From positions 1-64,000 of the forward strand of contig NZ_VXCP01000019.1 of NCBI RefSeq assembly GCF_011355085.1: a stretch of DNA of 64,000 bases, given 5' to 3'. This DNA comes from Pseudomonas akapageensis. Lineage in GTDB: Bacteria; Pseudomonadota; Gammaproteobacteria; Pseudomonadales; Pseudomonadaceae. Every line of letters starts with the position of its first letter. Positions within the stretch are counted from its first letter, which is position 1. The translations under genes were made by a program, and so were the position numbers. Below, piece after piece: positions 29,489 to 38,639 of this stretch. The notes below the pieces were generated by a model. The model saw only the letters and a program-made list of their open reading frames with translations. It was not told the DNA's origin and did no database searches.

Positions 29489-30841
29489 ATGATTTTGGGA
29501 AGAACACTTGAAAACTGGTATTCCAGCTATCCATTGATTCGCGATCTGGTCGCGCTACAAGAAACCACCTGGTTCAATCCCGCTGTGGCGCCGGTCGCGG
29601 AATCGATTGGCGATGTGGGGTTGACGGCCGCGGACGTCGCCGACGCCAGTGCCCGGCTGACGCGCTTTGCTTCTTACTTGAGGCTCGCCTTTCCGGAAAC
29701 CGATTGCAGCGGTGGCATTATCGAGTCGGACATCCAGCCGCTGCCACAACTGCAAAATTTGCTGAGCGAGCGCTACGGCCAGACACTGCCAGGGGCGCTG
29801 TGGCTCAAGCGCGACAGCCATCTGCCTATTTCCGGTTCCATCAAGGCGCGCGGCGGTATTTATGAAGTCCTCAAGCATGCCGAAGACCTGGCATTGGCGG
29901 GGAAATTGCTGACACTGGACGACGACTACGCCGTGCTGCACAGCGATAAAGCGCGAGCCTTTTTCGGCCAGTACAAGATTGCCGTCGGTTCAACCGGCAA
30001 CCTCGGCCTGTCCATCGGCATCATGGGGGCCGCGCTGGGCTTCCAGGTGACGGTGCATATGTCGGCGGATGCGCGGCAATGGAAGAAAGACAAGTTGCGC
30101 TCACACGGCGTTACGGTGGTCGAATATTCATCGGATTACAGCGTGGCGGTTGCGCAAGGGCGCAAACAAGCGGAGTCCGATCCGGCCTGTCATTTCGTGG
30201 ACGATGAAAACTCGGTCAACTTGTTCCTGGGCTACTCGGTCGCCGCCGAACGACTGAAAAAGCAATTGGCCGCCGCCAATATTGCAGTGGATGCGCAACA
30301 TCCCTTGTTCGTGTATCTGCCTTGTGGCGTGGGTGGTGCGCCGGGTGGCGTCGCCTTCGGTTTGAAGCTGGCCTTCGGTGACGCTGTCCACTGCATCTTC
30401 GCCGAGCCCACGCACTCGCCGTGCATGTTGTTGGGTGTCTATACCGGGCTGCACGACGAAGTGTCTGTGCAAGACTTTGGCATCGATAATGTGACGGCGG
30501 CTGATGGACTGGCCGTGGGGCGCGCTTCGGGCTTTGTCGGAAAGGCCATGCAGCGCTTGCTCGACGGTTTCTACACCGTCAGCGATGAGGAGATGTACAG
30601 CTTGTTGGCGCTGATGGAGAGCAGCGAAGGCACTCGCCTGGAACCGTCGGCGCTGGCTGGTGTGCCAGGCATTGCCAGAGTTCTGGGTGAGCAGCAAGGC
30701 TACCTGGCGCGTGCCGGCCTGAGCAGCCAGGCCATGGCGCAAGCGACCCACCTGGTCTGGGCCACCGGCGGTAACATGGTGCCGTCCGACGAGATGGATG
30801 CTTATCTGGCCAAGGGTCGTCAATTGCTTGCCAAAGGCTGA
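29489..30841 (+). CDS. dsdA: D-serine dehydratase (D-serine ammonia-lyase)
   Basis: PLP enzyme converting D-serine to pyruvate and ammonia; 450 residues, close to E. coli DsdA. The PLP lysine lies in [10 protein letters not shown], with the phosphate-binding loop [11 protein letters not shown]. The downstream [19 protein letters not shown] and [17 protein letters not shown] segments are diagnostic for this enzyme rather than threonine dehydratase. It lies 43 bp after dsdX and likely shares its transcript. Together they detoxify and use D-serine, with pyruvate feeding central metabolism. Confidence 0.96.
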   Translation: MILGRTLENWYSSYPLIRDLVALQETTWFNPAVAPVAESIGDVGLTAADVADASARLTRFASYLRLAFPETDCSGGIIESDIQPLPQLQNLLSERYGQTLPGALWLKRDSHLPISGSIKARGGIYEVLKHAEDLALAGKLLTLDDDYAVLHSDKARAFFGQYKIAVGSTGNLGLSIGIMGAALGFQVTVHMSADARQWKKDKLRSHGVTVVEYSSDYSVAVAQGRKQAESDPACHFVDDENSVNLFLGYSVAAERLKKQLAAANIAVDAQHPLFVYLPCGVGGAPGGVAFGLKLAFGDAVHCIFAEPTHSPCMLLGVYTGLHDEVSVQDFGIDNVTAADGLAVGRASGFVGKAMQRLLDGFYTVSDEEMYSLLALMESSEGTRLEPSALAGVPGIARVLGEQQGYLARAGLSSQAMAQATHLVWATGGNMVPSDEMDAYLAKGRQLLAKG

Positions 30842-30874
30842 TCAGGCCACCTGCTTGCCGAAGCAAGAGTAAAG

Positions 30875-30913
30875 ACCGGGGAGTGGCAAGGTGATTGTCT
30901 TGCCACACCCGGT
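30875..30913. terminator. Strong hairpin between dsdA and dsdC
   Basis: The left arm ACCGGGGAGTGGCAAG (30875-30890) pairs with the right arm CTTGCCACACCCGGT (30899-30913) apart from one bulge, leaving an 8-base loop. No T-run follows. It may attenuate read-through from dsdXA into dsdC, or may overlap the dsdC promoter region. Confidence 0.5.
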
Positions 30914-30957
30914 ACACTTGCTAAAGCAATGTCAGATTAAAAAGCGGGTAAACCGTC

Positions 30958-31929
30958 GTGCTCAACCTTCCTCCTCGTATCAGCTCCAGGCTCAACAGTA
31001 GCCAGTTCGCGAACCTTCACACCTTTCTGGTGGCCGCTCGACATCTGAGCTTTGCCCGTGCAGCGGAGGAGCTGTGCTTGACCGCCAGCGCTGTCAGTCA
31101 CCGCATAAGCCGGCTGGAAACCGCGTTGTCCATGAAGCTGTTCAAGCGCCTGACCAGGCAGGTCAGCCTGACGGATGAGGGCGAGCGTATCTTCGAGATA
31201 CTGCAGACTGCGATGGGCGAATTGTCCGAAGCACTGGAGCAATCGTCCCGGGCAGAAGTTGCCGGGTCCATTGCGCTGTATGTCAGGCCTTCAATCGCCC
31301 AATGCTGGCTGGTCCCCAGGCTGGCGGATTTCGTCGAGCGTTACCCGTTGGTGTCATTGGACCTGCGGGTAGGCAACGACAATGTCGACTTTCGAACGCG
31401 CAAGATCGACCTGGCCTTGTACTACGCCAATGGCGAGTTTCCCGGGCTGACGAGCCAGCGGTTGATGCGTGAACGGCTGGCCCCTGTGTGCAGTCCCGAC
31501 TATGCGCGACGTCATCGTCTGGAAGAGAACCCGGAGAATTTGCAGCACTGCACAATCCTGCATGACTCCTTGGCCTGGGACCATGCGGCCTACGATGCAG
31601 AATGGTCGCTCTGGGCCGAACAACACAACCTGTTCGCGGCACTTCCCAAGCGCAGTTTGACCTTCGATCGCTCTGACCTGAGCGTGACGGCAGCCATCAA
31701 CCACGCCGGCATCGCGATCGGTCGCCAGCAACTGGTGCAGACGCGTGTGGATCGTGGCGAACTTGTGCTTCCCCTCGGCGGATTCAGCCGATCAGGCCAC
31801 TACGATTACTATCTGGTTCACCCGCCGCTCGGCACTGTCCCGAAGCGATTACTGGTTTTCATGAACTGGCTGAGAGAGTGCGCGCGTCAATCATCACCTT
31901 TGGACGAGAGCGACGAGCTGCCCGGATGA
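30958..31929 (+). CDS. dsdC: LysR-family regulator of D-serine genes
   Basis: Transcription factor of 323 residues. The N-terminal winged HTH is FLVAARHLSFARAAEELCLT then SAVSHRISRLE. The effector domain contains RPSIAQCWLVPRLADF, GNDNVDFRTRKIDLALYY and LTFDRSDLSVTAAINHAGI, closely matching E. coli DsdC. It starts with GTG, with only a weak ribosome site. In E. coli the gene is divergent from dsdXA; here it is downstream and co-directional, so its product would act in trans on the dsdX promoter, probably as a D-serine-dependent activator. Confidence 0.93.
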   Translation: MLNLPPRISSRLNSSQFANLHTFLVAARHLSFARAAEELCLTASAVSHRISRLETALSMKLFKRLTRQVSLTDEGERIFEILQTAMGELSEALEQSSRAEVAGSIALYVRPSIAQCWLVPRLADFVERYPLVSLDLRVGNDNVDFRTRKIDLALYYANGEFPGLTSQRLMRERLAPVCSPDYARRHRLEENPENLQHCTILHDSLAWDHAAYDAEWSLWAEQHNLFAALPKRSLTFDRSDLSVTAAINHAGIAIGRQQLVQTRVDRGELVLPLGGFSRSGHYDYYLVHPPLGTVPKRLLVFMNWLRECARQSSPLDESDELPG

Positions 31930-31967
31930 CAGGTGCATATGTGGCTGTTACGGGCCGTTGAATAGCA

Positions 31968-32040
31968 GTGAGCAAGCGCTGCAGCAAGACGCTGTTGTCA
32001 CCAAGTGTGAAAGCGCTGACATTAGATGTGAAGCACTCAT
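31968..32040 (+). promoter_or_regulatory. Direct-repeat operator, site A (upstream of quinone oxidoreductase operon)
   Basis: Two units, GTGAAAGCGCTGACA at 32007-32021 and GTGAAGCACTCA at 32028-32040, start exactly 21 bp apart. A weaker related unit, GTGAGCAAGCGCTGCA, lies at 31968-31983. The pair resembles site B at 38781-38834 over about 42 bp. The last unit ends 74 bp before the first gene of the operon. Spacing of about two helical turns in direct orientation is typical of AraC-family activators. A separate inverted repeat, CTGATT/AATCAG, lies at 32049-32067. Confidence 0.65.
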
Positions 32041-32114
32041 CCCGTCTGCTGATTACATTCCAATCAGCGCCTGTTTACACACACAATAAAAACGCAGATT
32101 GGAGAGATACAAGC

Positions 32115-33095
32115 ATGGCCAAAGCCGTACGCTTCTACGAAACAGGGGGCCCCGAAGTCCTTCGCTATGAAGACGTCGAGGTTGGCGATCCAGGTCCTGG
32201 TCAAGTCCGTCTTCGTCATGTAGCGGTCGGCTTGAACTATGCCGACACCTACTTTCGCAATGGCACCTACCCGATCCCGCTGGCCAACGGCATGGGGGTC
32301 GAGGCATCCGGTATCGTGCAGGCCGTCGGCGAGGGTGTTACCAACGTCGCCGTTGGTGATCGCGTTACCTACACCGGCTTCATCAATACCCTGGGTGCCT
32401 ACAGTACCGAGCGCCTGATCCCGGCCGCGCCGCTGATCAAACTGCCCGAATCCATCAGTTTCGAGACCGCCGCCGCCATGACCATGCGTGGCCTGACCTC
32501 GTCCTACCTGATGCGCCGCATCTACGATTTCAAGGCAGGCGACACCGTTCTGCTGCATGCCGCCGCCGGTGGCGTGGGCCTGATTGTCTCGCAGTGGGCC
32601 AAGCTGCTGGGCCTGACGGTCATCGGCACCGTGTCCACCGAAGCCAAGGGCGAACTCGCCAAGGCTCATGGCTGCGACCACATCATCAACTACAGCCATG
32701 AAAATTTCGCCCAGCGCGTTCGCGAACTCACCGATGGCGTTGGCGTCAACGTGGTGTTCGACAGTGTCGGCAAAACGACGTTCATGGATTCTCTGGACTC
32801 GCTCAAGCGCCGGGGCCTGTTGGTCTGCGTCGGTACCGCCTCCGGGCCGATTCCGGCATTCGAGCCGGCGCAGCTGGCGATGAAGGGCTCGCTGTTCGTG
32901 ACGCGTCCGGCACTGGCCGACTACATCGCCGACCCGGCCGAGAAGGCCGACCTGGCCGGCGAGTTGTTCGACCATGTCGGCAGCGGTCGGATCAAGATCG
33001 AGATCAACCAGCAGTACGACTTGCAGGATGCCGTACAGGCCCACCGTGACCTGGAGTCGCGCAAGACCACGGGCTCATCGATCTTCGTCATCTAA
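32115..33095 (+). CDS. NADPH:quinone oxidoreductase, QorA-like (zinc-free MDR family)
   Basis: 326 residues. It has the MDR N-terminal catalytic domain (AVGLNYADTYFRNGTYP, MGVEASGIVQAVGEG) and a Rossmann domain with the NADPH motif HAAAGGVGLIVSQWAKLLG, plus a basic SSI-like C-terminal substrate region. It lacks the zinc-ligand cysteines of alcohol dehydrogenases, as expected for quinone or enone reductases. The start MAKAVRF follows GGAGAG at 32101; a 49-codon in-frame extension runs through the operator region and is rejected. It is the first gene of a five-gene operon. The native substrate may be an alpha,beta-unsaturated intermediate rather than a quinone. Confidence 0.9.
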   Translation: MAKAVRFYETGGPEVLRYEDVEVGDPGPGQVRLRHVAVGLNYADTYFRNGTYPIPLANGMGVEASGIVQAVGEGVTNVAVGDRVTYTGFINTLGAYSTERLIPAAPLIKLPESISFETAAAMTMRGLTSSYLMRRIYDFKAGDTVLLHAAAGGVGLIVSQWAKLLGLTVIGTVSTEAKGELAKAHGCDHIINYSHENFAQRVRELTDGVGVNVVFDSVGKTTFMDSLDSLKRRGLLVCVGTASGPIPAFEPAQLAMKGSLFVTRPALADYIADPAEKADLAGELFDHVGSGRIKIEINQQYDLQDAVQAHRDLESRKTTGSSIFVI

Positions 33096-33109
33096 GGAGG
33101 TCTGCCGCC

Positions 33110-33958
33110 ATGCGAGTCGAACAACTTACCTGCAGCATTGGCGCAGAGCTGATTGGCGTCAACCTGGCCGATGCCATCCATGACGACGGTCTGTTCGCCG
33201 AGATTCGTGCCCAGATGGTCAAGCATCGTGTGGTGTTCCTGCGTGACCAGGACATCACTCGTGCCCAGCACGTTGCCTTCGCTCGACGCTTCGGCGAGCT
33301 GGAAGATCACCCGGTGGCTGGCAGCGACCCGGACCACCCGGGCCTGGTGCAGATCTACAAGCGCCCGGACAGTCCCCTCGACCGTTACGAGAATTCCTGG
33401 CACTCCGACGGCACCTGGCGCGAAACACCGTCGCTGGGGGGCGTGCTGCGCTGCGTGGAGTGCCCGCCTGTCGGGGGTGACACCATGTGGGCCAACATGG
33501 TCGAGGCCTATGCGCGACTGCCGAACGACGTGAAAGCGAAGATCGAAGGCCTGCGTGCCCGTCACAGCATCGAGGCGACGTTCGGCGCGGCGATGCCGAT
33601 CGAAAAGCGCCTGGCGCTCAAGGCCCAGTACCCGGACGCGGAGCACCCCGTGGTGCGCACTCATCCAGAGACTGGCGAGAAGATACTGTTCGTCAATGCG
33701 TTCACGACGCACTTCAGCAACTTTCACACTGCCGAACGGGTGCGTTACGGCCAGGATTTCACCCAGGGTTCGTCCGAGTTGCTGCGCTACCTGATCAGCC
33801 AGGCCAGCATCCCGGAGTATCAGGTGCGCTGGCGCTGGAGGCCCAACAGCTTCGCCATCTGGGACAACCGCAGCACACAGCACTACGCCGTGATGGATTA
33901 CCCGGCCTGCCATCGCAAGATGGATCGCGCCGGGATCATTGGCGACAAGCCTTACTGA
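33110..33958 (+). CDS. TauD/TfdA-family Fe(II)/2-oxoglutarate dioxygenase
   Basis: 282 residues. The facial triad is visible as the HxD motif WHSDGTWRE near residue 97 and the distal His in NRSTQHYAVMDY near 255. The 2-oxoglutarate-binding Arg is in CHRKMDRAGI. THPETGEKILFVN is also characteristic. Relatives hydroxylate taurine, alkyl sulfates, 2,4-D and other small acids. A perfect AAGGAGG site overlaps the stop codon of the preceding gene. Together with the YeiH-type exporter later in the operon, release of sulfite from a sulfonate or sulfate ester is one possibility, but the substrate is unknown. Confidence 0.9.
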   Translation: MRVEQLTCSIGAELIGVNLADAIHDDGLFAEIRAQMVKHRVVFLRDQDITRAQHVAFARRFGELEDHPVAGSDPDHPGLVQIYKRPDSPLDRYENSWHSDGTWRETPSLGGVLRCVECPPVGGDTMWANMVEAYARLPNDVKAKIEGLRARHSIEATFGAAMPIEKRLALKAQYPDAEHPVVRTHPETGEKILFVNAFTTHFSNFHTAERVRYGQDFTQGSSELLRYLISQASIPEYQVRWRWRPNSFAIWDNRSTQHYAVMDYPACHRKMDRAGIIGDKPY

Positions 33959-34036
33959 GCAACCTCACCTGCACTCACGCAAACGCCCGCTCCGTACAGC
34001 CCGTCGGGCGGGCAACAATAACAACAGGAGACGAAA

Positions 34037-35089
34037 ATGCAGTTTTTCGACGATTCGCTGCACCCGGAAAACATGGAAAAGGTGGTGATTACCGTCGCCC
34101 CTTACGCCCCTCAGTGGATGCCGGAAGACTTCCCGCAAGACATTCCGCTGACCATGGACGAGCATGTACAGAAGGCTGTCGACTGCTATGAAGCAGGCGC
34201 CACCGTGCTGCACTTGCATGTGCGCGAACTGGACGGCAAAGGGTCCAAGCGTCTGTCCAAGTTCAACGAGTTGATCGCCGGGGTACGTGAAGCCGTGCCG
34301 GACATGATCATCCAGGTCGGCGGCTCGATTTCCTTTGCTCCTGAAGGCGAGGGCGCCGAAGCCCTGTGGCTCTCCGACGATACCCGGCACATGCTCGCGG
34401 AGCTGTCGCCCAAGCCGGATCAGGTCACCATCGCCATCAACACCATTCAGATGAATATCGCGGAGCTGCTGTATCCGGATGGCATTGAAGGCACCTCCCT
34501 GCTTGAACCAGCCACCAATGCCGCCTATAGCGAAATGACTGTACCGGCAGGTCCTGCCTGGGTCGAGGAGCACCTCAAGCGCCTACAGGCCAGCAACATT
34601 CAGCCGCACTTCCAGCTGACCGGCATCCACGCCTACGAGACCCTCGAGCGACTGGTGCGCAAGGGCATCTACAAGGGCCCGTTGAACCTGACCTGGATCG
34701 GCATTGGCGGCGGCTTCGACGGCCCGAACCCGATGAACATGATCAACTTCATCAATCGCGTTCCGGATGGTTGCACCTTGACGGCCGAGTCGCTGCTCAA
34801 GAATGTGCTGCCACTGAACACCATCGCCCTGGCCATGGGCTTGCATCCACGGCTCGGTAACGAAGACACCATTATCGATCAACACGGCAATCGCTTCTCT
34901 TCCGTGGAGCAGATCAAGCAGACGGTGCGTATTGCCCACGAGTTGGGACGTGATATCGCCACCGGCAAAGAGGCGCGCGACATCTACCGTATCGGTGTGC
35001 AGTACCAGAGTGTTGAAGAAACCCTGTTGGCCAACGGCATGGCGCCGAACCGCAAGCCGGGTCAGAAGGGCGTACCACAGCGCGGGTGA
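34037..35089 (+). CDS. DUF849 beta-keto acid cleavage enzyme (BKACE)
   Basis: 350-residue TIM-barrel zinc enzyme. The metal-binding HxH is in VLHLHVRELDG near residue 56. Family segments VTIAINTIQMN, LNLTWIGIGGG and GLHPRLGNEDTI are present, and the N-terminal KVVITVAPYAP is typical. The family condenses a beta-keto acid with acetyl-CoA to give acetoacetate and a new acyl-CoA, as in lysine fermentation (Kce) and carnitine degradation. Which beta-keto acid is used here is not deducible by eye. A good AGGAGA site precedes the start. The acetoacetate produced would fit with the polyhydroxybutyrate genes at the end of the window. Confidence 0.9.
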   Translation: MQFFDDSLHPENMEKVVITVAPYAPQWMPEDFPQDIPLTMDEHVQKAVDCYEAGATVLHLHVRELDGKGSKRLSKFNELIAGVREAVPDMIIQVGGSISFAPEGEGAEALWLSDDTRHMLAELSPKPDQVTIAINTIQMNIAELLYPDGIEGTSLLEPATNAAYSEMTVPAGPAWVEEHLKRLQASNIQPHFQLTGIHAYETLERLVRKGIYKGPLNLTWIGIGGGFDGPNPMNMINFINRVPDGCTLTAESLLKNVLPLNTIALAMGLHPRLGNEDTIIDQHGNRFSSVEQIKQTVRIAHELGRDIATGKEARDIYRIGVQYQSVEETLLANGMAPNRKPGQKGVPQRG

Positions 35090-35099
35090 TAGAGGTTGC

Positions 35100-35128
35100 G
35101 GGGCAGGACGCCACTGGTATCCTGCCCC
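35100..35128 (+). other. Intra-operon hairpin between BKACE and MFS genes
   Basis: A perfect 9-bp stem, GGGGCAGGA (35100-35108) with TCCTGCCCC (35120-35128), has an 11-base loop and no T-tract. It lies 70 bp before the transporter start. It could stabilise upstream mRNA or reduce transporter expression. Confidence 0.55.
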
Positions 35129-35198
35129 GGCCAACCTGAAACGCGTTGAGCAGACCAAAAACAATAACAAAACAGGTGCAAGACACCGAGGAGGCAGC

Positions 35199-36530
35199 AT
35201 GGCCTATCACCACAGTAAAGTGGCTGATGAAGAGGATACTTCGGTCGGTATTCCACGCAGGTACGCGTGGATTGTGTTCGCACTGACCTTTGGCCTATTG
35301 ATTTCCGATTACATGTCACGGCAGGTGCTCAATGCCGTGTTCCCGATTCTCAAGAGCGAATGGACACTGAGTGACGGTCAGCTCGGCCTGCTCAGCGGCA
35401 TTGTCGCCTTGATGGTAGGCCTGCTGACGGTCCCCTTGTCGATGCTGGCCGACCGCTTTGGCCGGGTCAGGAGTCTGACGCTGATGGCCTTGCTGTGGAG
35501 CCTTGCCACCCTGGGCTGCGCCCTGGCAGAGAACTACCAGGAGATGTTGATTGCGCGCTTCATGGTGGGCGTCGGTGAGGCTGCCTACGGGAGCGTCGGC
35601 GTCGCCGTGGTGGTGTCGGTGTTTCCCAAGAGCATGCGTGCAACTCTCGCCAGTGCCTTCATGGCCGGCGCCATGTTTGGCTCGGTGTTGGGCATCTCCC
35701 TGGGCGGGGCGATTGCCGTGAAGTTGGGCTGGCGCTGGTCGTTCGCCAGTATGGCGCTGTTTGGTCTGATGCTGGCAGCGCTTTACCCGATCATCGTCAA
35801 GGAAGCCCGTATTGCCCCGCAGCGTCTCGCCGCGATCGGCAGCAAGACCAAGGCTGCGGTCGAGCGTCCGCTGCGCACCTTGTACGGCACGCGTTCGGTT
35901 ATAGCCGCTTATGTCGCCAGCGGCCTGCAGACATTCGTTGCCGGTAGCATGATTGTGTGGATGCCGAGCTATTTCAACCGCTATTACGCGATGGGCGAGG
36001 GCAAGGCCGGCGTTATGGCCGGCGTCATGGTGCTGTGCTGCGGCGCCGGGGCGATTCTCTGCGGCATGCTCAGCGATCGCTTGTGCCGTCAATCTCCGCT
36101 GCGCAAGATCGAGATTTCCATTGTTTTCTGCCTGGGTAGTTGCCTGTTGATGTCGCTGGCGTTGGTTCAGGCGGTCGGCCCTGTCCAGTTGGGGCTGATC
36201 GGCCTGGCCATGCTGTTCGTGACGGGTATCAACGGCCCGATCATCGCCACGATCGCGAACCTGACCCACTACAAAGTGCATGGCACCGCTTTCGCCACCC
36301 TGACCCTGGTCAATAACATTATCGGCCTGGCCCCGGGGCCCTTCGTCACTGGCAGGGTGTCCGATCTTATCGGCCTGCACGGGGCCTTTCAGCTGGTGCC
36401 GCTGATGAGCATCGCGGCAGCGGCGGTGTTCTTCTATATCCGCTGTCACTATCTCGACGACATTGCTCGTCCGCAGGGCGAGGCGGTTGATCAAACGCCT
36501 CCCAAGGCCGCGCTGGAGGTGAGGCCGTGA
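35199..36530 (+). CDS. MFS transporter
   Basis: 443 residues with about 12 hydrophobic helices. The MFS loop motif ADRFGRVRSL follows helix 2, and MVGVGEAAYGSVGVAVV marks helices 4-5. The N-terminal region DYMSRQVLNAVFPILKSEW resembles the anion:cation-symporter/Spinster-type uptake carriers. The start follows GAGGAGG 4 bases upstream; the 89-codon in-frame extension overlaps the preceding gene and is rejected. It probably imports the operon's substrate. Its stop overlaps the next gene by 4 bp. Confidence 0.9.
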   Translation: MAYHHSKVADEEDTSVGIPRRYAWIVFALTFGLLISDYMSRQVLNAVFPILKSEWTLSDGQLGLLSGIVALMVGLLTVPLSMLADRFGRVRSLTLMALLWSLATLGCALAENYQEMLIARFMVGVGEAAYGSVGVAVVVSVFPKSMRATLASAFMAGAMFGSVLGISLGGAIAVKLGWRWSFASMALFGLMLAALYPIIVKEARIAPQRLAAIGSKTKAAVERPLRTLYGTRSVIAAYVASGLQTFVAGSMIVWMPSYFNRYYAMGEGKAGVMAGVMVLCCGAGAILCGMLSDRLCRQSPLRKIEISIVFCLGSCLLMSLALVQAVGPVQLGLIGLAMLFVTGINGPIIATIANLTHYKVHGTAFATLTLVNNIIGLAPGPFVTGRVSDLIGLHGAFQLVPLMSIAAAAVFFYIRCHYLDDIARPQGEAVDQTPPKAALEVRP

Positions 36531-37537
36531 GTGCCATTGCCCTGGCGCATGTTCACAGCCGTGCGCGAGAACGGGTCCCCGGCTTTCTCGTCAGCCTGAT
36601 TGTCGCCGCCGCGGCGAGTTTCCTCGCCGAGCACTATGGCGCGCCGGTGATGCTGTTCGCGCTGCTGCTCGGCATGGCGCTGAACTTTCTCGCTGGCGAC
36701 AGCACGTGCAAGGTCGGCATCGAGTTCACTGCGCGCACTGTATTGCGTATCGGTGTGGCGCTGTTGGGGATGCGTATCACCCTGGAGCAGATCGCCGCAC
36801 TGGGCTGGAAACCGGTGGCGCTGGTGGTGAGCCTGGTGGTGGTGACCATCCTCGTCTCGATGGTGGCGGCCAAGGCCATGGGCTTCCAGCGTGTGTTTGG
36901 CATGCTCACCGGCGGTGCTACGGCGATATGCGGTGCCTCGGCAGCCCTGGCGCTGGCGGCGGCCTTGCCCAGCCATCCACAGAAGGAGCGCGCGACGCTG
37001 TTCACCGTGATTGGCGTGTCGGCACTGTCGACCCTGGCCATGATCGTCTACCCGATGATCGCCAATTGGCTCGCGATGTCGCCCCAGCAAGCCGGGGTGT
37101 TCCTCGGTGCAACCATCCATGACGTGGCCCAGGTGGTGGGTGCCGGCTACAGCATGTCTACCGAGACCGGCGATACGGCGACTGTGGTCAAGTTGATGCG
37201 GGTGGCGATGTTGCTGCCCGTGATCGTTTGCGCGGCGATGATGGCCCGCATGCAGGGCGCTGATCCGGCCGGCAAGCGACCGCCGTTACTGCCCTGGTTC
37301 GCGGTGGGTTTTCTGATACTGGCGTGCATCAACAGTACTGGCTGGGTTGTCCCGGCAGTGCAGGGATTCACCAATGAACTGTCGCGCTGGTGTCTGGTGA
37401 TCGCCATTAGCGCCCTGGGTATGAAAACCCAGCTCAAGGAGCTTGCCGCGGTGGGCATCAAGCCCATCCTGCTGATGGTGGGGGAGACGGTCTTCCTCGT
37501 GGCGCTGGTGCTGGTACTGATGCGCTGGGGGTTGTAA
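36527..37537 (+). CDS. YeiH-family putative anion (sulfate) exporter
   Basis: Integral membrane protein of 336 residues with about ten helices. It carries the family's conserved AICGASAALALAAAL region and GATIHDVAQVVGAGYSMS. It starts with GTG overlapping the TGA of the MFS gene, with GGAGGTGAG upstream. The family is annotated as putative sulfate exporters, with weak experimental support. The final gene of the operon, it ends in TAA followed directly by ten C residues and then a terminator. Confidence 0.85.
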   Translation: MSAIALAHVHSRARERVPGFLVSLIVAAAASFLAEHYGAPVMLFALLLGMALNFLAGDSTCKVGIEFTARTVLRIGVALLGMRITLEQIAALGWKPVALVVSLVVVTILVSMVAAKAMGFQRVFGMLTGGATAICGASAALALAAALPSHPQKERATLFTVIGVSALSTLAMIVYPMIANWLAMSPQQAGVFLGATIHDVAQVVGAGYSMSTETGDTATVVKLMRVAMLLPVIVCAAMMARMQGADPAGKRPPLLPWFAVGFLILACINSTGWVVPAVQGFTNELSRWCLVIAISALGMKTQLKELAAVGIKPILLMVGETVFLVALVLVLMRWGL

Positions 37538-37560
37538 CCCCCCCCCCAGATTTGCTTTTT

Positions 37561-37595
37561 ACGGCCGTCTGTTGCAACAGGCGGCCGTTTTTTTT
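37561..37595 (+). terminator. Rho-independent terminator of the qor-to-yeiH operon
   Basis: The stem ACGGCCGTCTGTTG / CAACAGGCGGCCGT has a single mismatch and is followed by eight Ts. The T-run serves only plus-strand transcription; the convergent AraC gene does not get a T-tract from it. Confidence 0.92.
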
Positions 37596-37619
37596 GGGTA
37601 GCAGGCCAACCAGCTGTGA

Positions 37620-38639
37620 TCAGTTGTCCCGGCGTGGCACGATCTTGCGTTCACTGCGCCAGGCCGCTGGCGGTATGTCGAACTGGGAAACGAACCAGCG
37701 GGTGAACGAGCCTGGCATGGAGTAGCCGAGCATGTCGGTGATCCGTCCCAGCGTGTAGTCGGGGTTCTCCAGGTAGCGCACCACCAGGTCGCGGCGCACG
37801 TCATTGATCAGATCACTGAAATTGGCGCCTTCCTCGTCCAGGCGACGTTGCAGGGTGCGTACGTTCAGGCCCTGGCTTTGGGCAATCTGCTTGATGCTGG
37901 CACGGCCCATCGGTAGCAGCAGGTAAATGGATTTGCGCACTTCGAACGCCAGGGAACGGTCGTGTTTGCCTTGCAGCGAATCCAGGTAGCGCTGTGCGTG
38001 TCGGGCCATGGCGGCGTTGGCCAGTGGGTTGGCAGTGTCGAGGTTGGCGGCGGGGCAAACGATGCCGTTGAACTCGCAGCCGAATTCCACCTTGCAGCCG
38101 AAGATCCGCCGATGCACGGCGAGGTCCTTCGGCGCCTCATGGGTGAAACAGACATTGATCGGCTGCCAGTGTGCGCCGAGCAGTGCTGCGCAGAAGCGGT
38201 GCATGATCGCGACGGCCAGTTCGATGGACTGGCGGTTTTGCGTGGCCGGCTCGGAAAGCAGCTCCTCGCGGATGATGACCGTCTTGCCGGTTTCCTCAAT
38301 GTAAATCGACAGTGAATCGTTGAGCAGGTGACGGTATTGCACGATCACTTGCAGGGCGTCGCGCAGATTTTTCTGGTGAGTGAGCAGCAGACTCACTTCA
38401 CCGAAGTCCGCCAGCTCGCGCAGCTCGGCCATGCGCAGGCCGAGGGTTTCACAACCACTCAAGTACGCCGACTTCTCCAGCAGGTTGGCGGCGGCGCTGG
38501 CCGGGATGCGCTGTTTGGGATCGCTCAGGAGCGAAAGGTTCAAGCCTTCCTCGGCCAGCAGGGCGTTCGCGTTCAACCGCAGATGGCCAGCCACTTCCAG
38601 GTAATTGGTCAGTACGGCGGATCGGGAAAGACAGGTCAT
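37620..38639 (-). CDS. AraC-family transcriptional regulator (OruR/arabinose-binding-like N-terminus)
   Basis: About 339 residues. The N-terminal effector domain begins SVLTNYLEVAGHLRL-like (AVLTNYLEVAGHLRLN). The C-terminal double HTH contains SIKQIAQSQGLNVRTLQRRL and ITDMLGYSMPGSFTRWF. I chose the second Met (MTCLSRS), which has GGAAGA 10 bases upstream; the first ATG at 38657 lacks a ribosome site. It lies between two operons that both carry similar 21-bp-spaced direct repeats ahead of their first genes, so it is the best candidate for binding sites A and B. The effector is probably a pathway metabolite. Confidence 0.9.
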   Translation of the reverse strand: MTCLSRSAVLTNYLEVAGHLRLNANALLAEEGLNLSLLSDPKQRIPASAAANLLEKSAYLSGCETLGLRMAELRELADFGEVSLLLTHQKNLRDALQVIVQYRHLLNDSLSIYIEETGKTVIIREELLSEPATQNRQSIELAVAIMHRFCAALLGAHWQPINVCFTHEAPKDLAVHRRIFGCKVEFGCEFNGIVCPAANLDTANPLANAAMARHAQRYLDSLQGKHDRSLAFEVRKSIYLLLPMGRASIKQIAQSQGLNVRTLQRRLDEEGANFSDLINDVRRDLVVRYLENPDYTLGRITDMLGYSMPGSFTRWFVSQFDIPPAAWRSERKIVPRRDN

